Source: WJJR01 sp964440935
Lineage (GTDB): Bacteria; Zixibacteria; MSB-5A5; WJJR01
Reading direction: 5' to 3'
Length of the DNA stretch: 9,897 nucleotides
NCBI GenBank assembly: GCA_964440935.1
Contig: CAYTTY010000075.1
Span: 1-9,897, forward strand
Shown in pieces: positions 6,783-9,897 of this stretch. Within the stretch, counting starts at the first letter, position 1. Every line of letters starts with the position of its first letter. The notes under the pieces were generated by a model. The model searched no databases, had not been told where the DNA came from, and worked only from the letters and a program-made list of their open reading frames with translations. The translations under genes and the position numbers were made by a program.

Positions 6783-6899
6783 CCAGCGACGCAAGATGTT
6801 TCTCGTATGTCATTATGGGTCAATAGCTTAAATAACTTTCCATTCCCGCTGTTTCATTCGCGCGCCCCGAAAAGACTTTAATTCAACAAGTTATGGGAT

Positions 6900-6918
6900 C
6901 TTGACTGTTTGAGTCAAG
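6900..6918. promoter_or_regulatory. Dyad CTTGAC-N7-GTCAAG
   Basis: A perfect 6-bp inverted repeat with a 7-base centre, about 110 bases upstream of the operon. It is either an operator for a dimeric regulator or an RNA hairpin at the start of a transcript from the AT box near 6869-6883. Confidence 0.4.
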
Positions 6919-6984
6919 GGCAGCCAAAGGACGACAGGGGCCTTTGCAGTCTGGTGGTGGTGAAACTCGTCGTGCCTCTAAAGT

Positions 6985-7000
6985 GGCACAAAATACTTAA
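6985..7000 (+). promoter_or_regulatory. BRE/TATA promoter of the seven-gene operon
   Basis: GGCACAAAATACTTAA gives a BRE-like purine/A stretch and a TATA-like TACTTAA centred about 27 bases from ATG 7023. With no SD before that ATG, a leaderless transcript is indicated. The half-site GGCAC of an inverted repeat (6972-6989) overlaps the BRE side, so a bound regulator could block TFB. Confidence 0.55.
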
Positions 7001-7022
7001 AGTCCAGCCACCTCGATTTAGC

Positions 7023-7235
7023 ATGTCCAAAAGTCCTGAAAACGAGAAGGAGCTGAGGTTCATGCTGCTCCAGGAATCTGTCTGGAATAATGGCGATAAA
7101 CTTAGTCGGGTTTTAGAGCATGTGATTTCTCATGAAGCGTCAATTGCGAGGCTCACTCATCTCGTTGAAATGATCATGAACAGGCTGGGTGTTGTGCCGG
7201 GTGGCGACAGAGGCAGGAGGCAATCCAATGGCTGA
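7023..7235 (+). CDS. 70-aa helical protein, first gene of the operon
   Basis: Starts at ATG 7023 directly downstream of a well-placed BRE/TATA element; the frame is open further upstream, but that extension would include the promoter. The product is hydrophilic at its N-terminus (MSKSPENEKE), then forms amphipathic helices with regular leucine and isoleucine spacing (LSRVLEHVISHEASIARLTHLVEMIMNRLG, residues about 27-56 given here only as landmarks L27 to G56), suggesting a dimer or coiled coil. It ends in a basic, glycine-rich tail. No family recognised. Its stop codon overlaps the next gene by 8 bases, and the end of this gene supplies that gene's SD site, so the two are translationally linked. 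Function unknown. Confidence 0.65.
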   Translation: MSKSPENEKELRFMLLQESVWNNGDKLSRVLEHVISHEASIARLTHLVEMIMNRLGVVPGGDRGRRQSNG

Positions 7236-7560
7236 ACAAGCACCAAAAACTAACATCTTAGGATTTGAAGATCTTCAAGTTGACTTTCTGAGTTTGAGAA
7301 TAGGAGAAGAAATCCCGAGGCTTGAAATCCGTGAGATCAGAAAGATCACAAATTCGAGAAAGCCTGACAACCTGCCTGGCGTGAACTACAAATACGTCAT
7401 CGAAAGCACAGACGGCAAGCTGCTCACAGTCAACTCCTGGGTGTTGTGGAACAGGATTGCTGCCGTCCTGAGAGAAGCAGGCACGATCGAAGCCACTCTT
7501 GAACTTAAGCATCACGGAAGAGAAGACTACGAGATCAATATTGTTGATCTGAGAAACTAA
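7228..7560 (+). CDS. 110-aa conserved-looking protein, possible OB fold
   Basis: ATG 7228 is preceded by GGAGG (7216-7220), 7 bases upstream. The sequence opens with FEDLQVDFLSLRIGEEIPRL, then alternates predicted strands: KYVIEST, KLLTVNSWVLW, a helix NRIAAVLREAG, and strands ATLELKHH and YEINIVDL. A five-stranded pattern with one helix between strands suggests a small OB-type nucleic-acid-binding domain; this is inference from the strand pattern, not a motif match. No catalytic residues stand out. It lies between the 70-aa helical gene and the paired methyltransferase-like genes, all on one transcript, so it may be the nucleic-acid-binding part of a complex they form. Confidence 0.75.
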   Translation: MAEQAPKTNILGFEDLQVDFLSLRIGEEIPRLEIREIRKITNSRKPDNLPGVNYKYVIESTDGKLLTVNSWVLWNRIAAVLREAGTIEATLELKHHGREDYEINIVDLRN

Positions 7561-7565
7561 ATGAA

Positions 7566-7649
7566 GAGGTGATTTCCATGAAACATGAAGCCAGAAGTAC
7601 GAACAATGCTGGAGAACACCTACAACGTCTTTCACGAGAGATACTCTGA
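7566..7649 (+). promoter_or_regulatory. SD site with out-of-frame mini-ORF ahead of the first methyltransferase-like gene
   Basis: GAGGTG (7566-7571) lies 6 bases before an ATG at 7578, which opens a 23-codon frame ending at 7647-7649. The true gene starts at ATG 7585, in another frame, 13 bases from the same SD, a poor spacing. A TGA at 7579-7581 closes the gene's frame upstream, so no longer start is possible. The mini-ORF may lower or regulate expression of the gene it overlaps. Confidence 0.4.
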
Positions 7650-8310
7650 TTCTATACTTGCGTGGGATAGATTCATTGAGTTTATCGCCGGCGACCACTG
7701 CCCTCATCTCGTCACCGAGCTAGATCATCACTACGACTGGTTCTTCTCAGATAAAGACCTCGCAGACAAGATCATCCAAAACTACAATCTCGAGCTCCTG
7801 CACTCTGACAGATCTGATCATCTCGGAGACATGTACATTCAAAAACTCGTCACAAAGGCTGACGCGGAGCGGAGAGGTCTGTTTTTGACTCCTGAATCAG
7901 TCGCGAATCTCACAGCTGCCATGACAATTCCTGTGACAGAGGAGAAAGTCACAGTTCTCGATCCGTGCGTTGGGAGTGGGCGGCTCCTCATGGCTGCACA
8001 TCAGCGAGCACCGAACGGAATCTTTTTCGGAGTTGACACTGATCTCAGAATTCTGAGAGTGGCATACACAAACCTCGCAATCCATGGCATCAAAGGATAC
8101 CTGCTCCATGCTGACAGTTTACTCCACAACACAGACATTAGCACAGAGGAAGGTAGAGAAAACTGGAAGTACTCAAACCACTGGAATAGCCACATGGACA
8201 AACTCCACAAATACAGCCCACTCCCGAAAAAGACAACAATCGAGAGTAAAGTTGGAGATCCGTTGAAAGTACTCCCCAGAGATCAATCAGATCTTTTCAA
8301 TCCAAAATGA
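7585..8310 (+). CDS. N6-adenine methyltransferase-like protein, NPPY motif absent (paralogue 1)
   Basis: 241 residues resembling the front half of HsdM/gamma-type DNA N6-adenine methyltransferases. A helical N-terminal domain (1-75) leads to DHLGDMYIQ (78-86), the FxTP segment GLFLTPESVANL (98-109), SAM-binding motif I VLDPCVGSGRLL (124-135), a motif-II acidic residue in FFGVD (D151) and HADSLL (D177). After that the usual NPPF/NPPY/DPPY catalytic motif should come, but the sequence instead reads ENWKYSNHW (192-200) then MDKL, and the protein ends about 35 residues later. So it can probably bind SAM but should not methylate adenine by the standard mechanism. The start matches its paralogue residue for residue. 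Its stop overlaps the next start as ATGA, implying coupled translation and balanced amounts. Third positions look richer in C than in the following gene. Confidence 0.85.
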   Translation: MKPEVRTMLENTYNVFHERYSDSILAWDRFIEFIAGDHCPHLVTELDHHYDWFFSDKDLADKIIQNYNLELLHSDRSDHLGDMYIQKLVTKADAERRGLFLTPESVANLTAAMTIPVTEEKVTVLDPCVGSGRLLMAAHQRAPNGIFFGVDTDLRILRVAYTNLAIHGIKGYLLHADSLLHNTDISTEEGRENWKYSNHWNSHMDKLHKYSPLPKKTTIESKVGDPLKVLPRDQSDLFNPK

Positions 8311-9005
8311 ACCCAGAAGTCATGCAATGCCTTGAGAACACGTACGCACTGTTCCAGACGAAGTGCGCTACAACACTGGATGCGTGGGACAGGTTTATCG
8401 AATTCATTGCAGCCGATAACGATGCCAGCCTGCTGCATCATCTTGATCAGGACTTTCCGCGGATTTTGGCTGACCGAAAGTTCAGGCAAGGCGTCAATCA
8501 ATCATATTCGTTCGATCTGATACGGAGTGATTTCTATGATCACCTCGGTGACCTATATGTGGAGAGAGTCTTTCCGCACTATAAACGGCCTGGTGACAGT
8601 TGTGTTCTTCAGTCGATGAATGAAGCGTTGGTAAAGGCTGCAGAGAAAGTGCCGGCTACTGACAGAATCATTAGGGTGTTGGACCCTGGCTGCGGGACTG
8701 GCAGAAAGCTGATGTGTGCTTACAAACTCTCCCGAAATGGCCTGTTCTTCGGTGTTGAAAGAGACATTAGGCTGGCAAGGATAGCAATGACAAATTGTGC
8801 GATTCACGGCCTCAAGAGCTATATCCTCAACGCTGACCCAGAATTCCATGAAATCGACATAACAAGAATGGCCGGTTTGGAGAACTGGCATTACGCAAAC
8901 CAGTGGCGTTCTCAGATGGATAAACTCAATCCAAGGGTAGGCGGATCAAAAGGAAGCACAGAACTTGAGGTGGGAGGACACTCAGGAGGTATCGCGCGAG
9001 AATGA
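8307..9005 (+). CDS. Degenerate methyltransferase-like protein (paralogue 2)
   Basis: 232 residues, aligned without a gap to the preceding protein over residues 1-207, with 88 identities by hand count (about 43%). Shared landmarks: PEV at the start, AWDRFIEFIA (26-35), DHLGD (78-82), motif I VLDPGCGTGRKL (124-135), NGLFFGVE (144-151), TNCAIHGLK (162-170), ENWHYANQW (192-200), MDKL (204-207). The FxTP segment is gone: residues 91-105 match the paralogue at only one position. The motif-II aspartate has become glutamate (E151), and the NPPY motif is missing as in the paralogue. The tail is short, glycine-rich and unrelated. It looks like a non-catalytic partner arising from a tandem duplication. 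The start has no SD and depends on ATGA coupling; its own end supplies the SD for the winged-helix gene and overlaps it as ATGA. Confidence 0.85.
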   Translation: MNPEVMQCLENTYALFQTKCATTLDAWDRFIEFIAADNDASLLHHLDQDFPRILADRKFRQGVNQSYSFDLIRSDFYDHLGDLYVERVFPHYKRPGDSCVLQSMNEALVKAAEKVPATDRIIRVLDPGCGTGRKLMCAYKLSRNGLFFGVERDIRLARIAMTNCAIHGLKSYILNADPEFHEIDITRMAGLENWHYANQWRSQMDKLNPRVGGSKGSTELEVGGHSGGIARE

Positions 9006-9322
9006 TAAGCGGTCTGACGCTTCCGCGTTGGATCCACGTATTACTCTCCATCTACCAGGTCAGAGACGAACATAGATACGCTGAGAAGCTCATACGCAAA
9101 GTCAAGGGATCGCGGTCGCATCTACGGGAAATCATTTCCCTTCTCGAAGAACACAAGATCATCACAATAGGCTCCAATTCAAAGATCAAGAACATCACAC
9201 TCACCGACAAGGGACTCAAGATCGTGAAAGCAGCCTTTGACATACAGCAAGAACTGCAAAACACTGAAAATGGAACAAGAGGTGACTTCAAATCCACTGG
9301 CAACCGAACAGACCGGCACTGA
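9002..9322 (+). CDS. Winged-helix DNA-binding protein (106 aa)
   Basis: ATG 9002 overlaps the preceding stop by four bases and has a strong SD, AGGAGGT (8984-8990), 11 bases upstream. Residues 6-85 fit a winged-helix domain of the MarR/PadR-like type: helix 1 LPRWIHVLLSIYQ, helix 2 around YAEKLIRKV, recognition helix SHLREIISLLEEHKII, a short wing with TIGSNSKIKNITLTDKG, and a closing helix LKIVKAAFDIQQEL. In this layout the protein separates pairs of DNA half-sites as a dimer. It likely autoregulates the operon, with the dyads at 6900-6918 and 6972-6989 as candidate sites; that link is inference. The last 20 residues overlap the next gene and look unstructured. Confidence 0.75.
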   Translation: MISGLTLPRWIHVLLSIYQVRDEHRYAEKLIRKVKGSRSHLREIISLLEEHKIITIGSNSKIKNITLTDKGLKIVKAAFDIQQELQNTENGTRGDFKSTGNRTDRH

Positions 9323-9710
9323 TGTTTTAGATACGCTTATTAGACAGCCGCTTAAGAACCTTGAGAGCCGAATAGCTATGCTTGAATTTGAACTGGATTG
9401 TCTCACTGCAATGCACAATGCCACTTTGACACGGCTCGGGAGTCTTCGAGTACAGGCAGAAAGCAGACTGAGAAAGGCAAGATACCTGGAATTGTCTTTG
9501 CCAGTTCATGTCAGCGCCCTCAGGGACCAGCTTCATACGCTTGTCAGAAACGAGGATGATGAAGCACGTCAGAACTTCAGGGACGCAATTGCTCTTAAGC
9601 AGGAGACTCAGGCAGCAAAAGAGGAGCTGTCAATCGCTCGCTCAAGATTGAAAGTGATCACTTACACAGAATTAAAGTTTCAGGACTCAGAATATGACAG
9701 TCTTGGATGA
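9270..9710 (+). CDS. Coiled-coil protein (146 aa), unknown function
   Basis: Read from ATG 9270, giving a 53-base overlap with the winged-helix gene; a TTG at 9237 is less likely and GTG 9282 is possible. No clear SD site is seen. After a polar 20-residue start the protein is almost all helix: residues about 25-75 and 85-135 have heptad-like spacing of leucine, isoleucine and valine with many charged residues, broken near LSLPVHVSAL. This is typical of an antiparallel coiled-coil hairpin. The C-terminus is acidic (SEYDSLG). No enzyme motif. Its place after the winged-helix gene suggests a structural or bridging part of the same complex. The function cannot be named from sequence. Confidence 0.7.
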   Translation: MEQEVTSNPLATEQTGTDVLDTLIRQPLKNLESRIAMLEFELDCLTAMHNATLTRLGSLRVQAESRLRKARYLELSLPVHVSALRDQLHTLVRNEDDEARQNFRDAIALKQETQAAKEELSIARSRLKVITYTELKFQDSEYDSLG

Positions 9711-9861
9711 AGTGAAAGATTTGCTGCGGAAACTCAATCCAGTCTCAAAAGCCACTGCGCACAAGCTGTGGCACTTAAACCTTCTCAGCCCGACTCCAGA
9801 GGCAGCTCATGAAAATCTCACTCTGACTCGAATCATCGCGTCGGGTCAATCCCAAAGTTAG
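9694..9861 (+). CDS. Small 55-aa protein at the end of the operon
   Basis: ATG 9694 lies inside the end of the coiled-coil gene, with 17 bases of overlap, and the frame runs to TAG 9859-9861. The product opens MTVLDEVKDLLRKL, an amphipathic helix, followed by a second helix ATAHKLWHLNLL and a third after a proline turn (SPTPEAAHENLTLTRIIA). Three short helices could form a tiny helix-turn-helix-like or adaptor domain. The overlap matches the pattern of the other operon genes and supports it as real, although there is only a weak AGGA upstream. No family recognised. Confidence 0.6.
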   Translation: MTVLDEVKDLLRKLNPVSKATAHKLWHLNLLSPTPEAAHENLTLTRIIASGQSQS

Positions 9862-9897
9862 TTGAAGTGTGAACGGCTCATTCGTTGTCATGCCGCC

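Larger units (their letters stand above)
6734..7022. promoter_or_regulatory. Divergent control region with palindromes
   Basis: This separates the minus-strand small gene from the plus-strand operon. Contents: minus-strand TATA TATTAAA (6761-6767); a perfect 12-base palindrome CAGCAATTGCTG (6771-6782) just upstream of it; a second minus-strand AT box near 6827-6834; a plus-strand AT-rich box AAAAGACTTTAATTC near 6869-6883; a perfect dyad CTTGAC-N7-GTCAAG (6900-6918); a dyad GTGCC-N8-GGCAC (6972-6989) touching the operon's TATA box. Dyads beside TATA boxes are where archaeal repressors and activators commonly bind. Confidence 0.5.

Noticed and set aside
9869..9897. Start of another gene at GTG 9869 or ATG 9890 running off the right edge
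   Set aside because: Only 9 codons or fewer are visible and there is no SD site; it cannot be supported.

Overview
The window reads as an accessory or mobile-element-like stretch of an archaeal genome, GC in the mid-40s by eye. The archaeal call rests on promoter layout. A leaderless start at 1848 (minus) has an AT box centred about 26 bases upstream, and a leaderless start at 7023 (plus) has one about 27 bases upstream. There is also a T-rich terminator without a hairpin at 1918-1943. Other genes use strong Shine-Dalgarno (SD) sites (94, 2207, 2581, 4601, 7228, 9002), so both initiation modes occur. I cannot name the genus; a methanogen/ANME-type euryarchaeon or its plasmid or virus is a guess.

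Left part (1-4205): a terminator-like hairpin and a 32-residue membrane peptide (94-192). Then, on the minus strand, an Mrr-type restriction-endonuclease-like protein (334-1848) and a small PC4-like protein (1959-2207). Across a 373-base gene-free region lies a divergent gene for a second, unrelated PD-(D/E)XK nuclease-like protein (2581-4017). Two nuclease folds side by side suggest a defence or mobile-element locus.

Middle part (4206-6733), all minus strand: a two-helix membrane protein (4206-4601), a 691-base gene-free region rich in hairpins (possibly a non-coding RNA), an alpha/beta hydrolase with a complete-looking Ser-Asp-His triad (5293-6420), and an 80-residue helical protein (6491-6733).

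Right part (7023-9861): a tight plus-strand operon of seven genes. It encodes a 70-residue helical protein, a 110-residue possible OB-fold protein, two tandem paralogous methyltransferase-like proteins, a winged-helix protein, a coiled-coil protein and a 55-residue protein. Five of the six junctions overlap, two by ATGA. The two methyltransferase-like proteins align without a gap for 207 residues (88 identities by hand count). They keep SAM-binding motif I but lack the NPPY/DPPY catalytic motif, and the second has also lost the FxTP segment. This operon is the best candidate here for an undescribed system. A divergent control region at 6734-7022, with palindromes beside the TATA boxes, separates it from the minus-strand genes.
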